In this document: piece by piece, positions 23,950 through 32,852 of the stretch
Layout of the letters: the number at the start of each line of letters is the position of its first letter
How positions within the stretch are numbered: the stretch's first letter is position 1
Origin: Streptomyces sp. NBC_00691
Lineage (GTDB): Bacteria > Actinomycetota > Actinomycetes > Streptomycetales > Streptomycetaceae
DNA: 64,000 nucleotides
Assembly (NCBI RefSeq): GCF_036226665.1
Contig: NZ_CP109007.1
Location: 5,952,001-6,016,000, forward strand
Direction of reading: 5' to 3'
The notes under the pieces: model-generated
Databases searched by the model: none
Told to the model about the DNA's origin: nothing
What the model saw: the letters and a program-made list of their open reading frames with translations, nothing else
Position numbers and translations under genes: made by a program

Positions 23950-26445
23950 ATGAGCGCAGAGGCCACCAACCCTGTGAGCGCGGCGGAAGCCGCCGTCACC
24001 GATGCGACCCCCCGCAGACGCGGGCGCGCCCGAATCGACCTGCGCCGGATCGGCCGCGCCGCACTGCTCGGCGCCACCGCCGGACCGGCCCCCCGCGACC
24101 GGCTGCCCGACGCGATCAGCCATGTCGCCGAGGCGCACCGCGCCCACCACCCCGAGGCCGACCTCTCGGTGCTGCGCCGTGCGTACGTCCTCGCGGAGTC
24201 CTCGCACCGCGGCCAGTTCCGCAAGAGCGGCGAGGCGTACATCACCCACCCGCTCGCGGTGACCCTGATCCTCGCCGAACTCGGCGCGGAGACCACCACC
24301 CTGACCGCGTCCCTCCTCCACGACACTGTCGAGGACACGGATGTGACGCTCGATCAGGTGTGCCGCGAGTTCGGAGACGAGGTCGCCTACCTCGTCGACG
24401 GCGTCACCAAGGTGGAGAAGATCGACTACGGCGCCGCCGCCGAACCCGAGACCTTCCGCAAGATGCTCGTCGCCACCGGCAACGACGTCCGCGTGATGTC
24501 GATCAAGCTCGCCGACCGGCTCCACAACATGCGCACGCTCGGGGTGATGCGGCCCGAGAAACAGGCGAGGATCGCCAAGGTCACCCGGGACGTCCTCATC
24601 CCACTGGCCGAACGGCTCGGGGTCCAGGCCCTCAAGACCGAGCTGGAGGACCTCGTCTTCGCGATCCTCCACCCCGAGGAGTACGAGGCGACCCGCGCCC
24701 TCATCGCCGGGAACCCGCACGCGGGCGACGCGCTCGCGGCCGTCGCCGAACAGGTCTCCTCGGTCCTCCGCGAGGCGGACATCGGCGCCGAAGTCCTCGT
24801 CCGCCCACGGCACTTCGTCTCCGTCCACCGCGTCCGCCTCAAGCGCGGCGAGCTGCGGGGCTGCGACTTCGGCCGACTCCTCGTCCTGGTCTCCGAGGAC
24901 GCCGACTGCTACGCGGTCCTCGGCGAGCTCCACACCTGTTTCACCCCGGTGATCTCCGAGTTCAAGGACTTCATCGCGGCCCCCAAGTTCAACCTGTACC
25001 AGTCGCTGCACACCGCCATCGCGGCCCCCGACGGTGCCGTGGCGGAGGTCCTCATCCGCACCCACCGGATGCACACGGTCGCGGAAGCCGGCGTCGTCGC
25101 CCTCGGCAACCCGCACGTGGGGCAGGAGACGACGGCACAGCCGGGCGGCGCCCCGGACGGAGACACCCGGACCGCCGCGACTCCCTCGGCGCCGGCGCAC
25201 ACCGGCCGTCAGGGGACCACCGGCCGTCAGGGGACCACCACCCCGCGGGACACCACCGCATCAGCCACGCCCGCCCCCCGTGGCACACCGGCCCCCCGTG
25301 ACGCACCGGCCCCCCGTGACGCACCGGCCGCACGGGCCACGCCGGATCCGTCCGCGCCGTCGACCGCATCAGGCACGTCAGACACACCAGGCACACCAGC
25401 CGCACCGGCCGCCTCAGTCACCCCGGCCACCTCCGACGCGCCGGTCGGAGTCGCCTCACCCCCCTCACCCGCAGCCCCCGCCGCCGAGGACGGCGAGCGC
25501 GTCGACCCCACCCGTCCCGGCTGGCTCTCCCGGCTCCTCGACTGGCAGCAGGCCGCCCCCGACCCGGACACCTTCTGGACCTCGCTCCGCGCCGACCTCG
25601 CCGAGGACGACGAGATCACCGTCTTCCGTGCCGACGGCAGCGCCCCCGGCACCATCAGCCTCCCCGCCGGAGCCAGCTGCGTCGACGCCGCCTACGCCCA
25701 GCACGGCGAGGCCGCCCACGCCTGTCTCGGCGCCCGCGTGAACGGACGCCTCGCGCCCCTCAGCACCGTCCTCGGCGACGGGGACACCGTCCAGCTCCTG
25801 CTCGCCCAGGACGCCGTCTCCGGGCCGTCCCCCGAGTGGCTCGACCACGCCCGTACCCCCGCGGCCCGGATCGCGATCGCCGGCTGGCTCCGGGCCCACC
25901 CGGAGAGCGTCGCGCCGCCCGTCGCCACGACCGGCCCCCGGCCGCAGTCCGGCGTCACCGCCGACCACCGCTCCGGCGCGGAACTCCACGCCGACCTGGA
26001 GGGCGAGCCCCACGCCTCCGTCCGGCCGGCCGGCTGCTGCACCCCCGTACCGCCGGACACGATCACCGGCTTCCGGGTCCGCGGCGGATCCGTCACCGTC
26101 CACCGGAACGCCTGCGCCGCCGTCGACACCATGCGCCGGCTCGGCCGCGAGCCCGTCGCCGTCCGCTGGGGCGACACCACCCACGGCCGGGTCACCCTCG
26201 TCGCGGAGTCCTTCGGACGGCCCGGTCTCCTCGCCGACCTCACCGAGGCCATCGCCGTCGCCGGGGCCGCCGTCGTCTCCGCGACCGTCGAGCCGCCCAG
26301 CGAGCAGCGGGTCCGCCACACGTACACCCTCCACCTGCCCGACGTGGCCCGGCTCGCCGCTCTCATGCGGGCCATGCGGGACGTGCCCGGGGTGTACGAC
26401 GTGAGCCGCGCCCGGCACCGCTCCCAGGAGCCCCGCCGGGCCTGA
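23950..26445 (+). CDS. rshA: RelA/SpoT homologue (RSH) with a long disordered insertion
   Basis: This 831-residue bifunctional-type alarmone protein has an HD hydrolase domain (SLLHDTVEDTD, H124/D125, then KLADRLHNMRTL), a RelA_SpoT synthetase-like domain (RPRHFVSVHRVRLK, EFKDFIAAPKFNLYQSLHTA, VLIRTHRMHTVAEAG), and C-terminal TGS (about 555-620) and ACT (about 740-831) domains. The synthetase part is degenerate: the segment usually read as DLxAxRV is DFGRLLVLV, lacking the arginine. Residues about 391-518 are a Pro/Thr/Ala-rich insertion with short tandem repeats, placed between synthetase and TGS domains. GGAGGTG just before ATG 23950 fixes the start. It corresponds to RshA of S. coelicolor by gene order. 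Hydrolase function looks sound; synthetase function is less certain. Confidence 0.9.
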   Translation: MSAEATNPVSAAEAAVTDATPRRRGRARIDLRRIGRAALLGATAGPAPRDRLPDAISHVAEAHRAHHPEADLSVLRRAYVLAESSHRGQFRKSGEAYITHPLAVTLILAELGAETTTLTASLLHDTVEDTDVTLDQVCREFGDEVAYLVDGVTKVEKIDYGAAAEPETFRKMLVATGNDVRVMSIKLADRLHNMRTLGVMRPEKQARIAKVTRDVLIPLAERLGVQALKTELEDLVFAILHPEEYEATRALIAGNPHAGDALAAVAEQVSSVLREADIGAEVLVRPRHFVSVHRVRLKRGELRGCDFGRLLVLVSEDADCYAVLGELHTCFTPVISEFKDFIAAPKFNLYQSLHTAIAAPDGAVAEVLIRTHRMHTVAEAGVVALGNPHVGQETTAQPGGAPDGDTRTAATPSAPAHTGRQGTTGRQGTTTPRDTTASATPAPRGTPAPRDAPAPRDAPAARATPDPSAPSTASGTSDTPGTPAAPAASVTPATSDAPVGVASPPSPAAPAAEDGERVDPTRPGWLSRLLDWQQAAPDPDTFWTSLRADLAEDDEITVFRADGSAPGTISLPAGASCVDAAYAQHGEAAHACLGARVNGRLAPLSTVLGDGDTVQLLLAQDAVSGPSPEWLDHARTPAARIAIAGWLRAHPESVAPPVATTGPRPQSGVTADHRSGAELHADLEGEPHASVRPAGCCTPVPPDTITGFRVRGGSVTVHRNACAAVDTMRRLGREPVAVRWGDTTHGRVTLVAESFGRPGLLADLTEAIAVAGAAVVSATVEPPSEQRVRHTYTLHLPDVARLAALMRAMRDVPGVYDVSRARHRSQEPRRA

Positions 26446-26597
26446 CCCGCCCGGACGGGGCGGTGTCGCGCGACGCCGCCCCGGCGCGGCGTGGGACCCG
26501 GCCGTGTCCCCCTTCGAGTGGCGGGCGAGCGCGCCGCCCGGGGGAGCGGTCGCGGCCCTGGTAGCCGTAGGGCCATTCCTCCGGAAAGGCCTGGCCC

Positions 26598-28088
26598 ATG
26601 CCGCTCGTCCGAACGCCCCTGCCCCGCGCGCGGTGGCTCCGCTCCGCCGTCCTGGTCGCCGCCTCGGCCGGGCTCGTCGCCGCCGCGCTGCCCGCCCCGG
26701 AGCCGCTCGGCATCGGGGACCCGCTCTTCCCCCACCTCGGCAATCCCGGGTACGACGTCCTCTCGTACGCCGTCGACCTCACCTATCCCGGGGTCAACAC
26801 CGCGCCGCTGGTCGCCGTGACCCGGATCGACGCGCTCGCCACCGACGACCTGGAACGGCTCAACCTCGACTTCACCCACGGCACGGTCTCCGCCGTCAGC
26901 GTCGACGGCCTGGCCGCCACGTTCACCACCAGCGGCGAGGACCTGGTCGTCACCCCCGCCGTGCCGATCGACGAGGGCGAGTCGATCGAGATCACCGTCA
27001 CCCACACCAGCGACCCCAGCGGCCCCGCCGACACCGGCGGCTGGGTGCGCACCAGCGACGGTCTCGCCATGGCCAACCAGGCCGACGCCGCCCACCGGGT
27101 CTTCCCGTCCAACGACCACCCGTCGGACAAGGCGTACTTCACCTTCCGCGTGACCGCCCCCAGCGAGCTCACCGCCGTCGCCAACGGTGTGCGCACCGGC
27201 CGGGTCACCCGGGGCGCCACGACGACCTGGACGTACCGCACCAGTCATCCCATGGCCACCGAGCTCGCCCAGGTGTCCATCGGCCGCTCCACCGTCGTGC
27301 ACCGGGCCGGCCCCCACGGTCTGCCCGTCCGGGACGTGGTGCGCACCTCCGACCGGCAGCTGCTCGAGCCCTGGCTCCGCAGGACCCCCGGCCACCTGGA
27401 GTGGATGGAGCGGCAGGTCGGCCCGTACCCCTTCGAGACGTACGGGGTGCTCGTCGCGGACGCCACCACGGGCTTCGAGCTGGAGACGCAGACCCTGTCG
27501 CTCTTCGAGCGCCGCCTCTTCACCGAGCCGGGTTACCCGGAGTGGTACGTCGACTCGGTCATGGTGCACGAGCTGGCCCACCAGTGGTTCGGCGACAGCG
27601 TCTCGCCGCGGGCCTGGTCCGACCTCTGGCTCAACGAGGGGCACGCCAGCTGGTACGAGGCGCGGTACGCCGAGGAGACCGCCGGCAAGTCCCTGGAGCG
27701 GCGCATGAAGGCCGCGTACGCCGCCTCCGACATGTGGCGGGCCGCCGGCGGCCCGCCGGCCGCCCCCGAGCCGCCCTCGCCCGGCCACAAGATCAGCCTC
27801 TTCCGGCCCGTGGTCTACGACGGCAGCGCCCTCGTCCTCTACGCGCTCCGCCAGGAGATCGGCACCGGGGCCTTCGGGCGCCTGGAGCGGCGCTGGGTCG
27901 CCGACCACCGGGACGGCACCGCCACCACCGCCGACTTCGTCGCCCTGGCCGGTGAGATCGCCGGACGCGACCTCACCGCCTTCTTCCGCGGCTGGCTGTA
28001 CGAGGCGAAGACGCCGGCGATGCCCGGCCACCCGGACTGGCGCAGCGGCCCCATGAAGACCGGGCGGACCGCCCCGAAACCCGGATGA
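26598..28088 (+). CDS. Secreted M1-family zinc metallopeptidase
   Basis: The 496-residue protein starts with a signal peptide (basic LPRARWLR, then a hydrophobic run to about residue 33). The M1 zinc site is complete: H324, E325 and H328 in VHELAHQWFGDSV, with E347 in LNEGHASW. A GAMEN-type motif is not obvious; FELETQTLS takes that place, as in many short actinobacterial M1 enzymes. It probably cleaves peptides outside the cell or at the membrane. It lacks the C-terminal helical domain of full-length aminopeptidase N. Confidence 0.9.
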   Translation: MPLVRTPLPRARWLRSAVLVAASAGLVAAALPAPEPLGIGDPLFPHLGNPGYDVLSYAVDLTYPGVNTAPLVAVTRIDALATDDLERLNLDFTHGTVSAVSVDGLAATFTTSGEDLVVTPAVPIDEGESIEITVTHTSDPSGPADTGGWVRTSDGLAMANQADAAHRVFPSNDHPSDKAYFTFRVTAPSELTAVANGVRTGRVTRGATTTWTYRTSHPMATELAQVSIGRSTVVHRAGPHGLPVRDVVRTSDRQLLEPWLRRTPGHLEWMERQVGPYPFETYGVLVADATTGFELETQTLSLFERRLFTEPGYPEWYVDSVMVHELAHQWFGDSVSPRAWSDLWLNEGHASWYEARYAEETAGKSLERRMKAAYAASDMWRAAGGPPAAPEPPSPGHKISLFRPVVYDGSALVLYALRQEIGTGAFGRLERRWVADHRDGTATTADFVALAGEIAGRDLTAFFRGWLYEAKTPAMPGHPDWRSGPMKTGRTAPKPG

Positions 28089-28246
28089 CGGGCCCCACCG
28101 GGGCGTGTCACCATCTTCAGGTCGGCGACGCGGCCGGCGGACCGGGAATCATCCCGTGCCCTCACGCGTTGTGACGGCATAAGACTCATAGCCCCGGGGC
28201 CCGCCGGCACCGGCGACGCCGTGGCAGCAATCGACGTAAGGATCAA

Positions 28247-29740
28247 ATGACCTCCTCTTCTTCCCCTTCCCAGGACGAGCAGAGCTTCGCGGAGACGAGC
28301 CGTACCGAGAGCCTTCGGGCCGATGCCCTGATGGAAGAGGACGTCGCCTGGAGCCACGAGATCGACGGAGACCGGGACGGCGACCAGTTCGACCGCTCCG
28401 AGCGCGCGGCCCTGCGCCGTGTCGTCGGACTCTCCACCGAGCTCGAGGACGTCACCGAGGTCGAGTACCGCCAGCTGCGCCTGGAGCGCGTCGTGCTGGT
28501 CGGTGTCTGGACCTCCGGGACCGTCCAGGACGCGGAGAACTCCCTCGCGGAACTCGCGGCTCTCGCCGAGACGGCGGGCGCCCTCGTGCTCGACGGCGTG
28601 ATCCAGCGCCGTGACAAGCCGGACCCGGCGACCTTCATCGGCTCCGGCAAGGCGCGCGAACTGCGCGACATCGTGGTCGAGACCGGTGCCGACACCGTCG
28701 TCTGCGACGGCGAGCTCAGCCCCGGCCAGCTCATCGCCCTCGAAGACGTCGTCAAGGTCAAGGTGGTCGACCGGACCGCCCTGATCCTCGACATCTTCGC
28801 CCAGCACGCCAAGTCCCGAGAGGGCAAGGCGCAGGTCGCGCTCGCGCAGATGCAGTACATGCTGCCGCGCCTCCGTGGCTGGGGCCAGTCGCTCTCCCGT
28901 CAGATGGGTGGCGGCGGCGGTGGCGGCATGGCCACGCGTGGCCCCGGTGAGACCAAGATCGAGACCGACCGGCGTCGTATCCGCGAGAAGATGGCGAAGA
29001 TGCGCCGGGAGATCGCGGAGATGAAGACCGGCCGTGACATCAAGCGGCAGGAGCGGCGCCGCAACAAGGTGCCGTCGGTCGCCATCGCCGGATACACGAA
29101 CGCGGGCAAGTCCTCCCTGCTCAACCGCCTCACCGGTGCGGGTGTGCTCGTGGAGAACGCGCTGTTCGCCACGCTGGACCCGACCGTCCGCCGGGCCGAG
29201 ACGCCCACCGGCCGGGTCTACACCCTGGCCGACACCGTCGGCTTCGTCCGGCACCTGCCGCACCACCTGGTCGAGGCGTTCCGCTCCACCATGGAGGAGG
29301 TCGGCGACTCCGACCTCATCCTGCACGTGGTGGACGGTTCGCACCCGGCGCCGGAGGAGCAGCTGGCCGCCGTGCGCGAGGTCTTCCGCGACGTCGGCGC
29401 GGTGAACGTGCCGGAGATCGTCGTCATCAACAAGGCGGACGCGGCGGACCCGCTGGTGCTCCAGCGACTGCTGCGGATGGAGAAGCACTCCATCGTGGTC
29501 TCGGCCCGCTCTGGCCAGGGCATGCGGGAGCTGCTCGCGCTCATCGACTCCGAGCTGCCCCGCCCGCAGGTCGAGCTCGAAGCACTCGTGCCGTACACGC
29601 AGGGCGGTCTCGTCTCGCGGGTGCACGCCGAGGGCGAGGTCGAGTCCGAGGAGCACACCCCGGAGGGCACCCTGCTTAAGGCCCGGGTGCACGAGGAACT
29701 GGCGGCGATGCTCGCGCCGTACGTTCCCGCCGCGCACTGA
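28247..29740 (+). CDS. hflX: Ribosome-associated GTPase HflX
   Basis: The 497-residue GTPase has the HflX N-terminal domain (PDPATFIGSGKARELRDIV, then DRTALILDIFAQHA), the glycine-rich linker QMGGGGGGGMATRGPGETKI, a coiled region rich in Lys/Arg, and the G domain with G1 GYTNAGKSS (about residues 282-290), G3 DTVGF and G4 NKAD. It splits stalled 70S ribosomes in other bacteria. A bidirectional terminator follows. Confidence 0.96.
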   Translation: MTSSSSPSQDEQSFAETSRTESLRADALMEEDVAWSHEIDGDRDGDQFDRSERAALRRVVGLSTELEDVTEVEYRQLRLERVVLVGVWTSGTVQDAENSLAELAALAETAGALVLDGVIQRRDKPDPATFIGSGKARELRDIVVETGADTVVCDGELSPGQLIALEDVVKVKVVDRTALILDIFAQHAKSREGKAQVALAQMQYMLPRLRGWGQSLSRQMGGGGGGGMATRGPGETKIETDRRRIREKMAKMRREIAEMKTGRDIKRQERRRNKVPSVAIAGYTNAGKSSLLNRLTGAGVLVENALFATLDPTVRRAETPTGRVYTLADTVGFVRHLPHHLVEAFRSTMEEVGDSDLILHVVDGSHPAPEEQLAAVREVFRDVGAVNVPEIVVINKADAADPLVLQRLLRMEKHSIVVSARSGQGMRELLALIDSELPRPQVELEALVPYTQGGLVSRVHAEGEVESEEHTPEGTLLKARVHEELAAMLAPYVPAAH

Positions 29741-29753
29741 CCCGAGACACGAC

Positions 29754-29800
29754 GAAGGCGCCGGCCTCCTCCCACTGGGGAGGGGCCGGCGCCTTCTTCT
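29754..29800. terminator. Bidirectional terminator between hflX and the trypsin-like gene
   Basis: GAAGGCGCCGGCC at 29754-29766 pairs perfectly with GGCCGGCGCCTTC at 29784-29796, the interior adds further C/G pairing, and TTCT follows. Confidence 0.85.
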
Positions 29801-29936
29801 GCCATGACGCGAGGTGCCGTGCACGAGCCCGTCGAGCCCGGGCCCGCCGTGACGAGGCGGTGGTGACACGCGCCGCCGAGTCGTGACGGTGGGCCCGGGC
29901 TCCGTGGTGGCGGACCCGGGCCCGTGACGGGACGGA

Positions 29937-31118
29937 TCAGCGGGCGTACTTCTTGCTGACCATCTCGTGGGCGGCCTTGGCCCCCCGGCCCAACTGCGGT
30001 CCGGCGAGCCAGCCGTTGCTTCCGGCCGGGCCGATCGAGGTGTTCGACACCAGGGCCGTCGTGCCGTTCGGCAGCACGCGGAACCAGCCGCCGCCGGACG
30101 AGCCCGCGGTCATCGTGCAGCCGATCCGGTACATCACCGGGGTGGCGGGCGCCGTGGTCATGCGCGTCGCCCGGTCCAGGCACTTGTGCATGATCACGCC
30201 GTTGTACGGGGCGGCCTGCGGGTATCCCCAGGCGCCGACCGTCCCCGACCGTGCGGGAGCGGGGGCCGAGAAGTCGACCGGCAGCGCGGCGCCGACGGTC
30301 TCCTCCAGGGACTTCCCGCCCCGCTGCGGCTGCACGTGCAGGACGGCGTAGTCGTAGGGCCAGGCCTGGTTGGTGCCACCGGACTTGATCCACTCGCCCG
30401 AGGTCACGGCCCAGTCGGCCCAGTACTGGCCGTACGGGTAGATCTCGTGCGCCTGCGCGTTGTTGAGCGCGGCGGGCGACTTGCCCAGGTCGTTGAAGGC
30501 CGGGACGAACGTGATGTTGCGGTACCAGCCGCCCTTCGTGCCCGCGTGGACGCAGTGGCCGGCCGTCCACACCAGGTTGGACCTACCGGGCCGGCGCGGG
30601 TCCTTCACGATGGTGCCGGAGCAGACCATGTGGCCCTGCGGCGAGTCGAAGAAGATCTTTCCGACCGGGGCCGCGTTGCGGTGGTACGGGGTCTTCTCGC
30701 GCTGCGCCTTGACGGGGCGGGGCGTCGGGTCGGTGCCGCCGCCTCCGGCCTGCGCGGTGATCGTGGGGTCGGGGCTCTTGGCGGACTGCATCCGCGCCGG
30801 GTCCCAGAGCCCGTCGATGACCGGGTTGACGAAGTCCTCGGCCTCACGCAGCCAGGTCTTCGTGTCCCAGTTCTTCCACTCGCCGTCCTTCCACTTGTCC
30901 AGGTCGACGCCGTGCTTCTTCAGCTTGCCGGCGAGGTCCTCGGTGAGGTCGGCGCCACCGTCTCCGGTGGCCGCGTCGTCGGTGCCCGACGCGGAACCGG
31001 TCGTCCCGGCGCTCGGCTTGTCGGCCGCCGGGGTCTCGGTGGGGCCGCAGGCCGTGGCGGTCAGCGCGAGCGCCGTGGCCAGGCCGAGCGCGGCGGGTAT
31101 GAGTCGTACGGAACGCAT
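29937..31118 (-). CDS. Trypsin-like serine protease lipoprotein (copy 1)
   Basis: The 393-residue protein has a lipoprotein-type signal ending in ATAC (C24), an acidic linker, a Trp-rich domain around KWKDGEWKNWDTKTWLREAE with FVNPVIDGLWDP, and a trypsin-like domain. The triad is visible as H in VWTAGHCVH, D in PYDYAVL and S in AGSSGGGW, all in the expected order. It is likely membrane-anchored on the outer face. A closely related copy lies 239 bases upstream on the same strand, so this is a tandem duplication. Confidence 0.9.
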   Translation of the reverse strand: MRSVRLIPAALGLATALALTATACGPTETPAADKPSAGTTGSASGTDDAATGDGGADLTEDLAGKLKKHGVDLDKWKDGEWKNWDTKTWLREAEDFVNPVIDGLWDPARMQSAKSPDPTITAQAGGGGTDPTPRPVKAQREKTPYHRNAAPVGKIFFDSPQGHMVCSGTIVKDPRRPGRSNLVWTAGHCVHAGTKGGWYRNITFVPAFNDLGKSPAALNNAQAHEIYPYGQYWADWAVTSGEWIKSGGTNQAWPYDYAVLHVQPQRGGKSLEETVGAALPVDFSAPAPARSGTVGAWGYPQAAPYNGVIMHKCLDRATRMTTAPATPVMYRIGCTMTAGSSGGGWFRVLPNGTTALVSNTSIGPAGSNGWLAGPQLGRGAKAAHEMVSKKYAR

Positions 31119-31357
31119 GTGGTGGCTTCCCCCTGAGATGGTTCCCGCGTCCGGGGAGCGGCCTCGTGTACGGCACGCTCACGCCTGGGCATTGCCATGG
31201 ACGCGTCACTTGCGGTGCACAGTATGCCGGTCGGGCGGACCGTCGGACGAAGGGCGGACCAGGAGGCTCTCCCTGTACGGGCGGAAGCCCCCTGGGACGG
31301 ACGGGCGGACAAGGGGAGAGGCGAGACCCCCGGGGCCCCGCCTCCCGCCCTGCGCGC

Positions 31358-32536
31358 CTACTGCCCGGCGTACTTCTTGCTGACCTCGTCGAACATGGCC
31401 TTGGCCTCGGGACCGAAGCGCGGACCCGCGAGCCAACCGGCTGTCGACGGGCCGATCGAGGTGTTCGACACCAGCGCCGGCTTGCCGTCACCGCCCTTGG
31501 CGACCCAGCCGCCACCGGACGAACCACCGGTCATCGAGCAGCCGATGCGGTACATCGTCGGCTGCTCCGCCTTCAGGGACAGCCGGCCCGGCTTGTCCTC
31601 GCACTGGAACATCCGCTGGCCGTCGAACGGCGGCGCCGCCGGGTACCCAGTCGCCTTCATGGCCGCGATCTTCGGCACCGCCGGCGCGTTGAAGTCCACG
31701 GGAAGCGCTGAACCGACCGTCTCCTCAAGAGACTTGGACGTGCCGCCCTTCTCCGGGGTCACCTTGATGACCGCGAAGTCGTACGGAGCGCCCGCGCCGC
31801 CCGTGGACGCGCCCTGGGCGATCCACTGGTCGGAGGTCTTGACCCAGTCCGCCCACCACACGCCGTACGGCGCGATCTGCTCCCGCGTCGCCTTCTCGAG
31901 GTCTGCGGTCGACAGGGCGGCGTCGTTGTACGAGGGCACGAAGGCGATGTTGCGGTACCAGCCGCCCGCCTTGCCCTTGTGGACGCAGTGGCCGGCCGTC
32001 CACACCATGTTGGACTTGCCGGGGTGCGCCGGGTCCTGCACGACCGTGGCCGAGCAGACCATCGAGCCCTCGGGACCGTCGAAGAAGACCTTCCCGGACT
32101 CAGCGGCGTTGCCGTGGTACTTCGCCGCCACCGGCCTGGCCCGCACCGGCACCGGCGTCGGGTCGGTCACGCCCTCGTCGCCCGAGATGTCCTCCTCCTC
32201 GACCGGCTTGTCGGGACGCTCGGCGTCCCGCATCCGGTCCGGGTCCCAGAGGTCCTCGATGATCGGGTTGACGAAGTCCTTGGCCTCACGCAGCCACTTG
32301 TCGCGGTCCCAGTTCTTCCAGTCGCCGTTGCGCCACTTGTCGACGTCGATCCCGTGCTCCTTCAGGCGATCCTTCAGGTCCTCCGGAATCTTGATCTTGT
32401 CGGCCGGGTTCTGGGCGGTCGCGGGCGCGCTGGGCTTGTCCCCCGCGTTCTCCTCGCTCGGTCCGCAGGCCGTAACGGTGAGCGTCAGCGCCGCGACGGC
32501 GGAAGCCGCCGTCAGCAGCGGACGAATCGATCGCAT
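31358..32536 (-). CDS. Trypsin-like serine protease lipoprotein (copy 2)
   Basis: The 392-residue paralogue of the next gene shares its layout: lipobox VTAC (C24), acidic linker, the Trp-rich block KWRNGDWKNWDRDKWLREAK with FVNPIIEDLWDP, and the triad H (VWTAGHCVH), D (PYDFAVI) and S (GGSSGGGW). Both end in VSKKYA plus one or two residues. It is divergent from the siderophore operon. Substrates are unknown; the shared N-terminal block may be a pro-region or a binding module. Confidence 0.9.
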   Translation of the reverse strand: MRSIRPLLTAASAVAALTLTVTACGPSEENAGDKPSAPATAQNPADKIKIPEDLKDRLKEHGIDVDKWRNGDWKNWDRDKWLREAKDFVNPIIEDLWDPDRMRDAERPDKPVEEEDISGDEGVTDPTPVPVRARPVAAKYHGNAAESGKVFFDGPEGSMVCSATVVQDPAHPGKSNMVWTAGHCVHKGKAGGWYRNIAFVPSYNDAALSTADLEKATREQIAPYGVWWADWVKTSDQWIAQGASTGGAGAPYDFAVIKVTPEKGGTSKSLEETVGSALPVDFNAPAVPKIAAMKATGYPAAPPFDGQRMFQCEDKPGRLSLKAEQPTMYRIGCSMTGGSSGGGWVAKGGDGKPALVSNTSIGPSTAGWLAGPRFGPEAKAMFDEVSKKYAGQ

Positions 32537-32852
32537 CTCGTGATCCCCCTGGGACTACGTCAACTGGTGCATGGACAGCGGCCGCGCCCGTGCGGGCGGC
32601 GGCCGACGGCCCCCACTATGCCGGTGCCGGAGGGGACGGTACGCGGCCGGTCAGCGGTTCCGGCCATCGTTCCGTCGTTGCCATGACGTGATCCGGGACA
32701 CGCCAAGTTCTTGCCTCCGGCCCGTGATCCTGGGCAGTTCGCGTCGTTGGTACGTACGGGGGACACAACGGTGGCGCTCAGGGCGACCCTTGAGGCGGCT
32801 CCACGACGTCCCGATGTGCAACGCAACCGTTACAGCGGGAGGACACCGAGCC
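32537..32852. other. Divergent intergenic region before the siderophore operon
   Basis: This 316-base stretch separates the trypsin-like lipoprotein gene from the siderophore operon and must hold both promoters. I see no reliable coding frame, no convincing -35/-10 pair, and nothing close to the DmdR-type iron box (TTAGGTTAGGCTCACCTAA-like). A GGGAGGA ribosome site for the siderophore gene lies at 32837-32843. Confidence 0.6.

Noticed and set aside
32537..32852. DmdR-type iron box before the siderophore operon
   Set aside because: Read on both strands; no stretch resembles the 19-bp consensus.
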